Source of the DNA: Clostridiales bacterium
GTDB taxonomy: Bacteria; Bacillota; Clostridia; Oscillospirales; Oscillospiraceae
Length of the DNA stretch: 64,000 bases
Assembly (NCBI GenBank): GCA_029265405.1
Contig: JAJUJI010000006.1
Span: 62,001 to 126,000 of the forward strand
Direction of reading: 5' to 3'
The translations under genes were made by a program, and so were the position numbers. Shown piece by piece: positions 9,091-17,485 of this stretch; position 1 is the stretch's first letter, and the number at the start of each line of letters is the position of its first letter. The notes beneath the pieces are model-generated. The model ran no database searches. It was not told the origin of the DNA and saw only the letters and a program-made list of their open reading frames with translations.

Positions 9091-9561
9091 TCAGAGCTCC
9101 GGCGGGCCTTCGGAAAGCGGCTTTTTGCATTCGCTCCTGGCGCGGCAGCAAAAGCAGTTCCTGGACAGCTTGTCGGCGAGGAATATGAGCCGCGACAGGG
9201 GGTCCTGCGCTCCCGGTCTGCGGTGGTTTTTTATAGCGGCTTCAATCCGCGCTATCTCGCCTTCCTCGAAGCCGCTTCTGCGCAGTATGCCTCCGCAAAG
9301 ACGCGCGCTTGCGGCGGCGTGGTCCTCGCCCGTTTCGTACTGCGTCCACCTTCCTATGTCGTGCAGCAGTCCGGCGCCGTAAACAAGCTCCCTGCCGAGG
9401 CCGCAACCCTGTTCAAGATTCATTATCCAGGCTATCCGGCACACGTCCAGAAGGTGGCCGAGATCGTGGCGGCAGAATATCCGGTCCTTCTCATGCGCTT
9501 CGATTTTGCGCAGGAAGGAGAGGAATTCCCCGTCAAGCAAAATCCCGCTGATCCGGCTCAT
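9091..9561 (-). CDS. HD-domain phosphohydrolase, last gene of folate operon
   Basis: A 156-residue HD protein. RHDLGHLLDVCRIAW (about 32-46), GAGLLHDIGRWTQYETGEDHA (about 63-83) and the aspartate in FLADKLSR give the full HD metal-site pattern. The C-terminus carries CFCCRARSEC, which may bind metal. The ATG lies inside folK (29-base overlap) with GAGG nine bases before it, implying translational coupling. HD proteins of this size hydrolyse nucleotides or other phosphomonoesters. Its position makes a role in removing phosphate from a pterin intermediate possible, but that is inference from context only. Confidence 0.82.
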   Translation of the reverse strand: MSRISGILLDGEFLSFLRKIEAHEKDRIFCRHDLGHLLDVCRIAWIMNLEQGCGLGRELVYGAGLLHDIGRWTQYETGEDHAAASARLCGGILRRSGFEEGEIARIEAAIKNHRRPGAQDPLSRLIFLADKLSRNCFCCRARSECKKPLSEGPPEL

Positions 9562-10039
9562 ATGCCAGGCCCTCGGCCAATTCGACGCGCTCGCCCCGCA
9601 GCTTTGCGGCTATCTCGGAGGCCGTTTGGCCGTCCAGCAGCAGGTTCGGCGCTATCTCGGCGAGCGGCGCCATAACGAAGGCCCGCTCCTTCATGCGCGG
9701 GTGCGGAACGGTCAGCTCCGGCTCGGAGGAGGAAAAGCCCTCGTACAGGAGTATGTCCACGTCTATGACTCGCGGCCCGAAGCGGACGGTTTTTATGCGC
9801 TTCATGTCCCTCTCTATTCCCTGGCAGAAGGCAAGCAGGGCCTCGGGGGAAAGCTCCGTCGCCCCCTCGGCGACGAGGTTCAAAAACCAGTCCTGGTCCT
9901 TATAGCCGACCGGCTCGGTGCGGTAATAGGAGGAAAGCTTCAAAAGCTTAACCTGCTTTTGAAGACGCCCCAGAGCCTCGTCCAGGTTTTTCTTTTTGTC
10001 CCCGAGGTTGCTGCCCAAGCCGAGATATATTTTTTTCAA
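9533..10039 (-). CDS. folK: 6-hydroxymethyldihydropterin pyrophosphokinase
   Basis: A 168-residue FolK transferring pyrophosphate from ATP to 6-hydroxymethyl-7,8-dihydropterin, the step before dihydropteroate synthase. Diagnostic motifs are YLGLGSNLGDKKKNLDEAL at the N-terminus, YYRTEPVGYKDQDWFLN (pterin-binding) and FGPRVIDVDILLY (metal and ATP site). The start is a TTG whose last two bases overlap the folB stop (TTGA), with GGGA upstream. The length is standard. Neighbours are folB upstream and the HD gene overlapping downstream. Confidence 0.93.
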   Translation of the reverse strand: MKKIYLGLGSNLGDKKKNLDEALGRLQKQVKLLKLSSYYRTEPVGYKDQDWFLNLVAEGATELSPEALLAFCQGIERDMKRIKTVRFGPRVIDVDILLYEGFSSSEPELTVPHPRMKERAFVMAPLAEIAPNLLLDGQTASEIAAKLRGERVELAEGLAYEPDQRDFA

Positions 10040-10407
10040 ATCATATCATCCCTGCTTCTTTCGATTTTAACTGCCATGTAATCGAACGCGCCGTCTATGG
10101 GAGCGGAAGGCTTTTTTACGGTCAGCGCCACCCTCTCGATTTTCTCAAAACGGGAAAGCAGGGCCATGGCGGCTCTATGCGCCAGCGCCTCGATCAGGTC
10201 GAAGCGCTCGTCCTCCACGATTTTGCGGATTAAATGATAGGCCGCCCCGTAGTCTATGGTTCGGTCCAGGGCGTCGGTTTTTCCGGCCTCACTGAGGTCG
10301 GCATACAAAACGGCGTCAATGATGAAGGTCTGGCCCGAGCGCTTTTCTTCCTCGAAAACGCCGTGATAGCCATAAAAAGTCATATTTTTAAGTATGATTT
10401 TGTCCAT
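10036..10407 (-). CDS. folB: Dihydroneopterin aldolase
   Basis: A 123-residue FolB, which splits 7,8-dihydroneopterin into 6-hydroxymethyldihydropterin and glycolaldehyde as a tunnel-fold oligomer. The N-terminal FYGYHGVFEEEKRSGQ and the later RFDLIEALAHRAAMALL are family signatures, and VKKPSAPIDGAFDYMAV holds the conserved KP motif. AGGAGG five bases before the ATG and a one-base overlap with the folP stop show tight coupling. Confidence 0.94.
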   Translation of the reverse strand: MDKIILKNMTFYGYHGVFEEEKRSGQTFIIDAVLYADLSEAGKTDALDRTIDYGAAYHLIRKIVEDERFDLIEALAHRAAMALLSRFEKIERVALTVKKPSAPIDGAFDYMAVKIERSRDDMI

Positions 10408-11261
10408 CAGCGCCTCCTGACTATGGCGTCGGCCACCTTGGCGGCGTCCGCGTTTGCCCTGACGTCATGGACGCGCACTATGTCGGCGCCTTGGGTGATT
10501 GCCAGAACCGTAGTGGCTACGGTCCCGTACACGCGCTCCTTCGGCGGGACGCCGAGAATATTGCCTATCATGGACTTTCGGGAAGCGCCCAGCAAAACGG
10601 GGTAGCCGAGCCGGCGTATTTCGCCGAGGCGCGCCATGACCTCCATATTCTGCGCGGCGTTTTTCCCGAAGCCTATGCCGGGATCCAGAATGATATGGCT
10701 TTCGGGTATGCCGGCATCCAGAGCAAGCCGCGCCGAGCGGAGCAAAAAGTCCTTTATTTCGCCGATCAAGTCGCCTTCATAGCTTGTATTCTCGCGGTTG
10801 TGCATGATAATGACGGGGGCCGAGCGTTCAGCGGCTATGCGCGCGATCTCGCGATCCTTTTGCAGGCCCCAGATATCGTTGACGATATGCGCCCCGCTTT
10901 CAAGGGCCAGCCTTGCGACGGAGGCCTTGGTCGTGTCCACGGAAATAATCGCGTCGGTTTCCGCGCTCAGGCGCTTGATTACCGGGATTATCCTCTCGGC
11001 CTCCTCTGCCTCCGGCACCGGCGAAAAGCCCGGCCTTGTAGACTCCCCGCCGACGTCGATGATGTCGGCGCCCTGCTTGAGCATTTCCTTGGCGTGGGCT
11101 ACGGCGGCGCGGACGTCGATGAAATCGCCGCCGTCGGAAAACGAATCGGGAGTGACGTTGAGTATGCCCATAATGTAGGTTTTTTCGCCGAAACGCAGCG
11201 TTTTTCCGGCTATGCTGATTTCGGCCGCTCCGCAGACAGTCGAATCCGTTGCTCTGTTCAT
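10407..11261 (-). CDS. folP: Dihydropteroate synthase
   Basis: A 284-residue TIM-barrel enzyme joining 6-hydroxymethyldihydropterin pyrophosphate to p-aminobenzoate; it is the sulfonamide target. GILNVTPDSFSDGG (about 32-45), DVGGESTRPG (about 71-80), NDIWG and LDPGIGFGK are the pterin- and phosphate-binding motifs. It begins at ATG 11261, 13 bases after the folE stop, with only a weak GGCGGTG Shine-Dalgarno-like stretch. The length is typical. Confidence 0.95.
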   Translation of the reverse strand: MNRATDSTVCGAAEISIAGKTLRFGEKTYIMGILNVTPDSFSDGGDFIDVRAAVAHAKEMLKQGADIIDVGGESTRPGFSPVPEAEEAERIIPVIKRLSAETDAIISVDTTKASVARLALESGAHIVNDIWGLQKDREIARIAAERSAPVIIMHNRENTSYEGDLIGEIKDFLLRSARLALDAGIPESHIILDPGIGFGKNAAQNMEVMARLGEIRRLGYPVLLGASRKSMIGNILGVPPKERVYGTVATTVLAITQGADIVRVHDVRANADAAKVADAIVRRR

Positions 11262-11274
11262 GACAGCACCGCCG

Positions 11275-11841
11275 TTATTTTCTCAGATTGATCAGCGACA
11301 TGGCTTCGGCCCTGGCCTTGGAATCGGTGGAAAAGACGCCGCGAACTGCTGAGGTGACCGTAAGCGAGCCCGGCTTCTTAACTCCGCGCATGGTCATGCA
11401 CATGTGCTCGGCTTCGATAATTACGATGACGCCGTAGGGCTTGAGCTTGTCCATGATGGTTTCCGCAATCGTGGAGGTGAGCCGCTCCTGAAGCTGCGGC
11501 CGCTTGGCCGCCGTTTCCACGACTCTGGCGAGCTTGCTCAGGCCGGTCAGCCTGCCGTTTTTCGGCAGGTAACCCACATGCGCCTTTCCGAAAAACGGGA
11601 CCAGGTGGTGCTCGCACATGGAATAAAAGGGAATGTCCTTGACGATGACAAGCTCCTCGTATTTTTCCTCCTGAAAGTATACCTCAAGGTGGCGGGAAGG
11701 GTCCTCGTTGATGCCAGAGAAAATTTCCTCGTACATTTTTGCGATGCGCCTTGGCGTTCCGGCAAGCCCTTCCCTTTCCGGATCCTCGCCTATGGCATAT
11801 AAAATTTCCCTGACGGCGTTTTCGATTCTGGCTGTATCCAT
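11275..11841 (-). CDS. folE: GTP cyclohydrolase I
   Basis: A 188-residue enzyme converting GTP to 7,8-dihydroneopterin triphosphate, the first committed pterin step. The zinc and catalytic motif [26 protein letters not shown] and [12 protein letters not shown] are intact, and [13 protein letters not shown] carries the last zinc ligand region. Two in-frame ATGs exist (11853 and 11841). AAAGGA abuts the first with no spacing but sits about 11 bases from the second, so [10 protein letters not shown] is taken as the start. Confidence 0.95.
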   Translation of the reverse strand: MDTARIENAVREILYAIGEDPEREGLAGTPRRIAKMYEEIFSGINEDPSRHLEVYFQEEKYEELVIVKDIPFYSMCEHHLVPFFGKAHVGYLPKNGRLTGLSKLARVVETAAKRPQLQERLTSTIAETIMDKLKPYGVIVIIEAEHMCMTMRGVKKPGSLTVTSAVRGVFSTDSKARAEAMSLINLRK

Positions 11842-11874
11842 TTTAGCTAGCATTCCTTTGCAAATATATCCGCC

Positions 11875-12624
11875 TTACCTTATGAAGGCTTCGTATTCGG
11901 CCCTAACGCCGGCCGAAACGGGCCCTATGGGATAGGCCTTATCCTCAATAGAAGAAACCGGCATTATGCCCATCACGCTGTTTGTAAGAAATATCTCATC
12001 CGCCCCGAGCAGCTCGTCGAGCGAGTAAGCGCCCTCTATCGCGTCAAACCGCTTTGCCACCCAGCCTCTTATTATGCCGGCCAGCAGCCCGCACTCGACG
12101 CTCGGCGTATAAAGACGGCCTTCCCTGACAAAAAAGACGTTTGAAGCGCTTCCCTCGGCAAGCTCGCCGCGCGTGTTGAGGAAAAGCGCCTCGTCGCGGC
12201 CGCGGCGGCGCGCCCTTTCCCTTTCGAGCATATTATCCGCATAAGCCAGCGATTTTAAATACGTTGCGCGGCTGAAAGGGTTTCTGCGCAGCTCGCTCAG
12301 AGCCACGGAAAAGCCCCTCTCCCAGTCCTTGGCGGAATAGGGAACGGGTCTTGTCGAAGCGACGGTATTTTTCTCGGTTACGGTCAGGCGCAGCACGCAA
12401 TCGCTTATATTGAAGCGCCGCACAAGCCCCTCCACATATGCGGGCTCGACCCTGACGCCGAGCCCCAGAGCCTCCAGACCGAGGTTCAGCCTGTCAAGAT
12501 GCTCCCGCAGAAAAAGCGGCCTTGACCTGACAAGGAGCGTTTCAAACAGGCCGAGGCCGTATAAAAAGCCGCCGTCCAGGCATATCAGCCCGTTTTCGCT
12601 AAGCGTTCCGTTGACGATGACCAT
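11875..12624 (-). CDS. pabC: Aminodeoxychorismate lyase (class IV aminotransferase fold)
   Basis: A 249-residue PLP enzyme of the branched-chain aminotransferase/ADC lyase family. YGLGLFETLLV near the N-terminus, TYLKSLAYADNMLERERAR (with the likely PLP lysine) and DEALFLNTRGELAEGSASNV are characteristic. The frame is open further upstream, but GGGAGG nine bases before ATG 12624 fixes the start, 16 bases after pabB. Position next to pabAB favours pyruvate plus p-aminobenzoate formation over branched-chain transamination; the family alone cannot decide this. Confidence 0.88.
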   Translation of the reverse strand: MVIVNGTLSENGLICLDGGFLYGLGLFETLLVRSRPLFLREHLDRLNLGLEALGLGVRVEPAYVEGLVRRFNISDCVLRLTVTEKNTVASTRPVPYSAKDWERGFSVALSELRRNPFSRATYLKSLAYADNMLERERARRRGRDEALFLNTRGELAEGSASNVFFVREGRLYTPSVECGLLAGIIRGWVAKRFDAIEGAYSLDELLGADEIFLTNSVMGIMPVSSIEDKAYPIGPVSAGVRAEYEAFIR

Positions 12625-12640
12625 AATGAGGGCCTCCCTG

Positions 12641-13990
12641 CTAAACGACGACCCGGAGCAGCGCCCTGGCCTTGTCAAGGCACTCCTGATACTCGGCTTC
12701 GATGTCGGACTCGTAGGTAATGCCCCCGCCGACGCCTATATAGGCGGCGCCGTCCTTTTTTATGACAGTCCTGATGACTATGCTGAAATCGGCGTTGCCG
12801 TCGAAGGAAAAATAGCCTATGCAGCCGGTGTAGAGCGAACGCCTGACGCCCTCCAGCTCGTCTATTATTTCCATGGCCCGGATCTTCGGCGCGCCGGTGA
12901 TCGAGCCTCCCGGAAAGCAGGCCCTCACGCAGGAAACGGCGTCCTCCGTATCCTTCAGGCGTCCCACCACCGTCGATACGAGATGGTACACGGTGCTGTA
13001 GGCCTCGATTTTGTAAAGCTCCGTCACTTTTACGGAGTGCGGCCGGCAGACCTTGCTCAAATCGTTGCGCTCAAGATCGACTATCATGAGCAGCTCCGCC
13101 TTGTCCTTCTCGCTGCGCTCAAGCTCGAGCCTGTTGCGCCCGTCCTCCTCGGGCGTCGCCCCGCGGGGGCGCGTGCCCTTGATGGGCCTGGTTTCCACCA
13201 GGCCGTTGCGTATTTTCAAAAAGCGCTCGGGGGAGGAGGAAATCACGTCAAACCCGTCCAGGCGCATGAAGGCGGCAAAGGGGGCCGGATTTATGCCGCG
13301 CAGGTCGCGGTATATATCAAATGAGGGCTTTTCCGTCCTGCAGAGGAGGCGCTGCGTCATATTGGCTATATAGATGTCGCCGGCGGCGATATATTCTATC
13401 ATCCTGCGCAGCGCGTCCAGATATTCCGGCTTGGTAAAATTCGACTCGAAGGGCGCCGCCGAGCTTTTCACCTCGGCCTGCCGCACCTTTTTTGCGCTCA
13501 GGATTTTGTCCGCTATGCGGCTTATGCTCCCGGTCTGCGAGCCGAGCATGCCGCAGGCCGAAATATAGCGCTTGCCGGTATGATTGTCGAAAATAACCAA
13601 ATTGTCGTAAAATACAAAATAGAAATGCGGCAATGCAAGTTCCTCGGAAGCGGAGGAGGCAATGCGCTCAAGCTCCAGGCCCAAATCATAGGAAAAATAG
13701 CCCATGCAGCCGCCGATGAAAGGAAGCTCCGTTTCGTTCTCGGCCCTGTATTTTTTCAGCAGCTCCCTGAGCTTTTCAAACACATCGGCCTCAACCGCCT
13801 CGCCGTTGAGAAAGCAGGCGCCGCGACGCCCCTTCAGGACGGCGAAGGGGTTCAGCCCCAAAAAGGAATAGCGGCCCAAGTCGCATGTCATGCTGCTGTC
13901 CAGCAGTATGAGGTCCGTCTCGTCCTTGAACGCGGCGCAAACGTCGAGAGGCCCCAAATCCGTGGATATTTCCCTTATTTCGATTCTCAT
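12641..13990 (-). CDS. pabB: Aminodeoxychorismate synthase component I
   Basis: A 449-residue chorismate-binding enzyme that adds ammonia from PabA to chorismate. Key blocks are RPIKGTRPRG, AELLMIVDLERNDLSKVC, CFPGGSITGAPKIRAMEII and FDGNADFSIVIRTV. The ATG overlaps the pabA stop as ATGA, and AGGA lies just upstream, so MRIEIREIST is preferred over the ATG five codons earlier. Sequence alone does not separate PabB from TrpE perfectly; the pabC/fol context and the absence of trp genes favour PabB. Confidence 0.9.
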   Translation of the reverse strand: MRIEIREISTDLGPLDVCAAFKDETDLILLDSSMTCDLGRYSFLGLNPFAVLKGRRGACFLNGEAVEADVFEKLRELLKKYRAENETELPFIGGCMGYFSYDLGLELERIASSASEELALPHFYFVFYDNLVIFDNHTGKRYISACGMLGSQTGSISRIADKILSAKKVRQAEVKSSAAPFESNFTKPEYLDALRRMIEYIAAGDIYIANMTQRLLCRTEKPSFDIYRDLRGINPAPFAAFMRLDGFDVISSSPERFLKIRNGLVETRPIKGTRPRGATPEEDGRNRLELERSEKDKAELLMIVDLERNDLSKVCRPHSVKVTELYKIEAYSTVYHLVSTVVGRLKDTEDAVSCVRACFPGGSITGAPKIRAMEIIDELEGVRRSLYTGCIGYFSFDGNADFSIVIRTVIKKDGAAYIGVGGGITYESDIEAEYQECLDKARALLRVVV

Positions 13991-14565
13991 GCGCCGTTCC
14001 TGCATCTGTCCGCAAAATTCTTAAGCAGCAGGTGTCCGCATTCGGTAAGCTCGGCCTCCGGGTGGAACTGCACGCCCTCCACCGGATACAGGCGGTGCCG
14101 CAGCCCCATGACTGCTCCGTCGCAGGTTTGGCAGGTAAGCTCCAGCTCGCCGGGCAGGGAAGCCCCGTCCACCACCAGGGAGTGGTATCTTGTCACCTTC
14201 AAAGGATTCTTTATGCCCTTAAACACTCCGGCTCCGTCGTGGTAAACAAGGGAGAGCTTGCCGTGCATTGGCCTGCCGGCCCTGACCACGGAGGCTCCGA
14301 AGGCAAAGCCTATGGCCTGATGGCCAAGACATATGCCCAAAATGGGTATTTCAGCCTTGAAGGCTTTGATTATGTCCAGAGTGAGGCCGGCGCGCTCCGG
14401 TGTTTTCGGGCCCGGAGAGATGACGATGCCCCCGGGCTTCAGCGCCCTGATGGTATCCAGCGAAATATCGTCGTTTCTGAAAACCAGGACCCGCTCGCCC
14501 AATTCCTCAAGGTAGCGGACAAGGTTGTAGGTGAACGAGTCGTAATTGTCTATCATCAGCAGCAT
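13987..14565 (-). CDS. pabA: Glutamine amidotransferase, aminodeoxychorismate synthase component II
   Basis: A 192-residue class I glutamine amidotransferase supplying ammonia to PabB. IDNYDSFTYNLVRYL opens the protein, the nucleophile is in ILGICLGHQAIGFAFG (Cys about 79), and GVQFHPEAELTECGHLLLKNF holds the catalytic His-x-Glu. It is the first gene of the eight-gene pab-fol operon, about 67 bases downstream of the predicted transcription start. In many Firmicutes the same subunit also serves anthranilate synthase, so dual use is possible. Confidence 0.93.
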   Translation of the reverse strand: MLLMIDNYDSFTYNLVRYLEELGERVLVFRNDDISLDTIRALKPGGIVISPGPKTPERAGLTLDIIKAFKAEIPILGICLGHQAIGFAFGASVVRAGRPMHGKLSLVYHDGAGVFKGIKNPLKVTRYHSLVVDGASLPGELELTCQTCDGAVMGLRHRLYPVEGVQFHPEAELTECGHLLLKNFADRCRNGA

Positions 14566-14638
14566 AGGGTCTCCGTATTCGATGAGGGCGGATAATATGA
14601 AATTTTGAAGGCGGCCTGCGAAACGGCAGCCTTATGAA

Positions 14639-14667
14639 ATTTTATCATTAAAGGCAAGGAAAGACAA
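14639..14667 (-). promoter_or_regulatory. Candidate sigma-A promoter for the pab-fol operon
   Basis: On the minus strand TTGTCT (14667-14662) and TAAAAT (14644-14639) are separated by exactly 17 bases and lie about 75 bases before the pabA ATG. The -10 matches consensus at five of six positions, the -35 at four. Confidence 0.5.
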
Positions 14668-14830
14668 TATGGAGTATTACAACAAAAGCGCCAAGCGAAA
14701 AGCCGGAAAATGGGATAAAATTACCTTCCAATCCGATGCCGGGCCGGCAGGGCGGAGGAACTGAAAAAGCGGAAAGCCGAGGGAGACTTAGACAAGGCGC
14801 GTAAAGCGCCGTGCTATTGGGCGTGCTTAA

Positions 14831-14868
14831 AAAGCCCCTTCCGTCATATGATTTACGGAGGGGGCTTT
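14831..14868 (+). promoter_or_regulatory. Hairpin sequestering the pdaB Shine-Dalgarno
   Basis: AAAGCCCCTTCCGT (14831-14844) and ACGGAGGGGGCTTT (14855-14868) pair over 14 positions with one G-U and a 10-base loop. The right arm contains GGAGGGGG, the ribosome-binding site of the deacetylase starting at 14872. Read on the minus strand the same element ends in TTTTT and would act as a terminator insulating the pab promoter. The remainder of 14566-14830 holds the pab promoter and no visible gene. Confidence 0.6.
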
Positions 14869-14871
14869 AAT

Positions 14872-15663
14872 ATGTGCAGATTTGCTTTCAAACGCGTTTT
14901 GGATAAAGGAAGACTTTTGCCGAGCAGGAGCGCGCTGGCCGCGGCCGGGGGCTTGATGGCCGCTGCGCTGATTTTTTGGGCCGTATGCAGCCCGGCCATC
15001 GTGGGCGCGTCCGCCGCCGTCCGCCAGCTTCCCATATACTGCGTCGAGCGTGACAACAGGATGGTTTCGCTAACTTTTGACGCAGCTTGGGGAAACGAAG
15101 ACACCGGACTGCTGATTGAAATACTGGGGCGCTACAACGTCAAGGCTACGTTTTTTGTGGTGGGGGGCTGGGTTGACAAATATCCCGAGTCCGTAAGACA
15201 GCTTCACGAGGCCGGCCACGAGGTGATGAACCATTCAAACGACCACGCCCATTTCACCAAGCTTGGGGCCGAAGCCATAAAGGCGAACATAAACGCGTGC
15301 AGCGACAAGATAGAGGCCGCAACAGGCGTGCGCCCGACGCTGTTCCGCTGCCCCTACGGAGAATATGACGACCATGTGATTTCGACAATCAATTCCATGG
15401 GGATAAAGACGATCCAGTGGGATGTCGACAGCCTGGACTGGAAAAACATCTCGGCGAATGAGATAATAAGGCGCGTCACCAGCAAGGCGGCTCCCGGCAG
15501 CATAGTGCTGTTCCATAACGCCGCCCCGAACACTCCGGAGGCGCTGCCCACGATAATAGAATATTTCCTGCAGGAGGGGTACGAAATAGCGCCGGTGTCG
15601 GAGCTGCTGCTGAAAGGGGAGTACACAATAGACCATACCGGAAGGCAGCTTCCGAAGCGCTAG
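14872..15663 (+). CDS. pdaB: Polysaccharide deacetylase, PdaB-like sporulation protein
   Basis: A 263-residue NodB-fold deacetylase with an N-terminal membrane anchor (about residues 25-48). SLTFDAAWGNEDT (with the PdaB-type Asp-Ala-Ala-Trp), GHEVMNHSNDHAHFTKL and RCPYGEYDDHV provide the metal and catalytic sites. The DAAW variant instead of FDDG is typical of PdaB, which is needed for spore maintenance or cortex integrity. The start is ATG 14872, preceded by GGAGGGGG that is buried in a stable hairpin. The upstream open codons to 14848 are not used on this reading. Confidence 0.88.
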   Translation: MCRFAFKRVLDKGRLLPSRSALAAAGGLMAAALIFWAVCSPAIVGASAAVRQLPIYCVERDNRMVSLTFDAAWGNEDTGLLIEILGRYNVKATFFVVGGWVDKYPESVRQLHEAGHEVMNHSNDHAHFTKLGAEAIKANINACSDKIEAATGVRPTLFRCPYGEYDDHVISTINSMGIKTIQWDVDSLDWKNISANEIIRRVTSKAAPGSIVLFHNAAPNTPEALPTIIEYFLQEGYEIAPVSELLLKGEYTIDHTGRQLPKR

Positions 15664-15681
15664 GCGGCCGGCGCCGCTTTG

Positions 15682-17361
15682 TCAGTCCAGCTCTCCGGAT
15701 TCCAGCGCCATTCTTCTTAATTCGGCCTGCTTTCTGAACATGCCGGCAAACAAATGGCTTTCGTTGGCCTCCGACAGGTTGGTATATTTAAACCTGAAAA
15801 AGCACTTTTCGTTTATTTCCTGCCTTAGGATTATTATGCCCGGCAGCAGTATCTCATCGCCCTTGTCAAATACTATTCTCACTATGCCGTCGCCTATAGG
15901 CTCCGCCAGCTCGGTGCTGTAAATATAGAAATCAAGGTATTCCCCGCCAATAAGATTTATAAATATATTGTATAATTTCTTTGTTTTTGTTATCAACTGA
16001 GCTTCGATGCTCCATTTGATGCTGAAGGTGCCCTCCTCGTTCACGCGCTCAAGATTGGTAAACAAAAAGGAGCTGGGAAGAACCTTTACTATATTCAGGT
16101 TGTAGCGTATAAACTTTTCGTTTATGTTCAAGTACAGGCTTGCTTTCCTTATTTGATAGATATCTACTTTGGGAATTGTCCCCACCGGGGTAAATTCATA
16201 TTCAAATTTCGACTGCCTTACGTTGCCCCAAATGTTTACGTCGTTATTGCTTTTATCCGTCGTAGCCAGGCTTAAGGTGCCGTAGCTGCCTATGCCCGAA
16301 AAATAGCTGCTGTACTCCTCCTTTTCATACAGCAACGACGCGATTGCGGCCTTGACGACCTTGGGGTCGAACCAGGTCTTGGCGTTCCTTTTCAGAGAGC
16401 GTATGATGTCGCTGTAGGTGCTGACCTTCTTTGAAGCGGAATTGTATGAGAGCAAATAAGTTATATACTTGGCCAAGCTTATAATTTTGCTTAACAAGGG
16501 GATTTCTTCCCCTTTTGCGCCTCTGGGATAGCCCTTCCCGTCCACTTTCTCCTGGCAATTGAGGATTATGGAGGGTATATCCGGCAGTTCAAATATCTGG
16601 CATACCTTGACCGACAGCTCGTAGCTGTAGTTCAGGCGCGTTTTTACTTTTTCCGCTTCCTCCGCGCTCAGCTCGGGCTTAATAAAAGGAAGGCTTTCGT
16701 TGAAATAAATATTGCCCAAGTCATGCATCATTGAGGCAAGCTGAAGCTTGCTTATCTCTTTGTCGCTCAATTTTAAATTTTTAGCGATGCCCGTCGCCCA
16801 GTAAGCGGTGGTAAACAAATTGCCGACAAGAAACGGTTGATTGATATTGGCCAGCTCGCATATGAAAAGCACCGAGTCATACAGGCGCTTGTTTGCCATA
16901 TATCTTGTCTTGTTCATTTCAGCGGCGGATATCAAGGGCAATATCGCGTCAAGACAGTCCTGCCTGCTTAAAATATCCTCCGCCGGCTGCTCCTTCTTCG
17001 CCAGATATATAAAGCCGGCCAGCTCCTCCTGATAATTGAAAAAGGGTATATAGATCTCCTGGGCAAGCTCGTTTCCGGCCTTTTTGCAGGTCACGCCCTT
17101 GTATTCCGCTTCGCTTTCTTCCAATACGAACGCTTCCTTTGCGGTTTTCAGCAAATGTATTATGCCCTCAAGGCTGTAATATTCGAAGGCGTCGGCAGCA
17201 TATTCGTAATTTATCCGATTTACGGACTCGGTTTCTCTAACATATTGATTAACAATATCTACCCACAAAACTTTAATTATATCAAAGCCGGTGCATCTGA
17301 GAACAGCTTCAATCCGCTCATAGAGCGGAGAGCGTAAATTATTCAACTTTACCTGTCTCAC
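15682..17361 (-). CDS. Degenerate HD-GYP protein with C-terminal PilZ-like region
   Basis: A 559-residue cytoplasmic protein. The N-terminal 150 residues look GAF-like. The middle aligns with HD-GYP cyclic-di-GMP phosphodiesterases (MMHDLGNIYFNE about 211-222 and QEKVDGKGYP about 270-279). Several metal ligands are replaced: the HHE before DGxGYP reads NCQ, the HP-type histidine region reads NYSYELS, and the earlier histidine is not seen, so activity is unlikely. The last 110 residues end FRKQAELRR as in YcgR/PilZ proteins, but RxxxR and DxSxxG motifs are not clear. The start GTG is chosen because GAGG lies eight bases upstream. The best guess is a signal receptor or scaffold. Confidence 0.7.
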   Translation of the reverse strand: MRQVKLNNLRSPLYERIEAVLRCTGFDIIKVLWVDIVNQYVRETESVNRINYEYAADAFEYYSLEGIIHLLKTAKEAFVLEESEAEYKGVTCKKAGNELAQEIYIPFFNYQEELAGFIYLAKKEQPAEDILSRQDCLDAILPLISAAEMNKTRYMANKRLYDSVLFICELANINQPFLVGNLFTTAYWATGIAKNLKLSDKEISKLQLASMMHDLGNIYFNESLPFIKPELSAEEAEKVKTRLNYSYELSVKVCQIFELPDIPSIILNCQEKVDGKGYPRGAKGEEIPLLSKIISLAKYITYLLSYNSASKKVSTYSDIIRSLKRNAKTWFDPKVVKAAIASLLYEKEEYSSYFSGIGSYGTLSLATTDKSNNDVNIWGNVRQSKFEYEFTPVGTIPKVDIYQIRKASLYLNINEKFIRYNLNIVKVLPSSFLFTNLERVNEEGTFSIKWSIEAQLITKTKKLYNIFINLIGGEYLDFYIYSTELAEPIGDGIVRIVFDKGDEILLPGIIILRQEINEKCFFRFKYTNLSEANESHLFAGMFRKQAELRRMALESGELD

Positions 17362-17451
17362 AACCACTACCTCATTAAAACACAATATTCCAACAAAAAT
17401 AAATTTTTTGGGTTAAACGATTACAAAATATATATCGTCATTTTTCCGCGC

Positions 17452-17485
17452 AAAAATACCGCATCGGAGGCGATGCGGCATTTTT
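17452..17485 (-). terminator. Bidirectional intrinsic terminator after FAD protein
   Basis: CCGCATCG-GAGG-CGATGCGG at 17459-17478 is flanked by TTTTTTT on the plus side and, on the minus strand, followed by TATTTTTG. It lies just beyond the stop of the minus-strand FAD gene. Confidence 0.85.
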
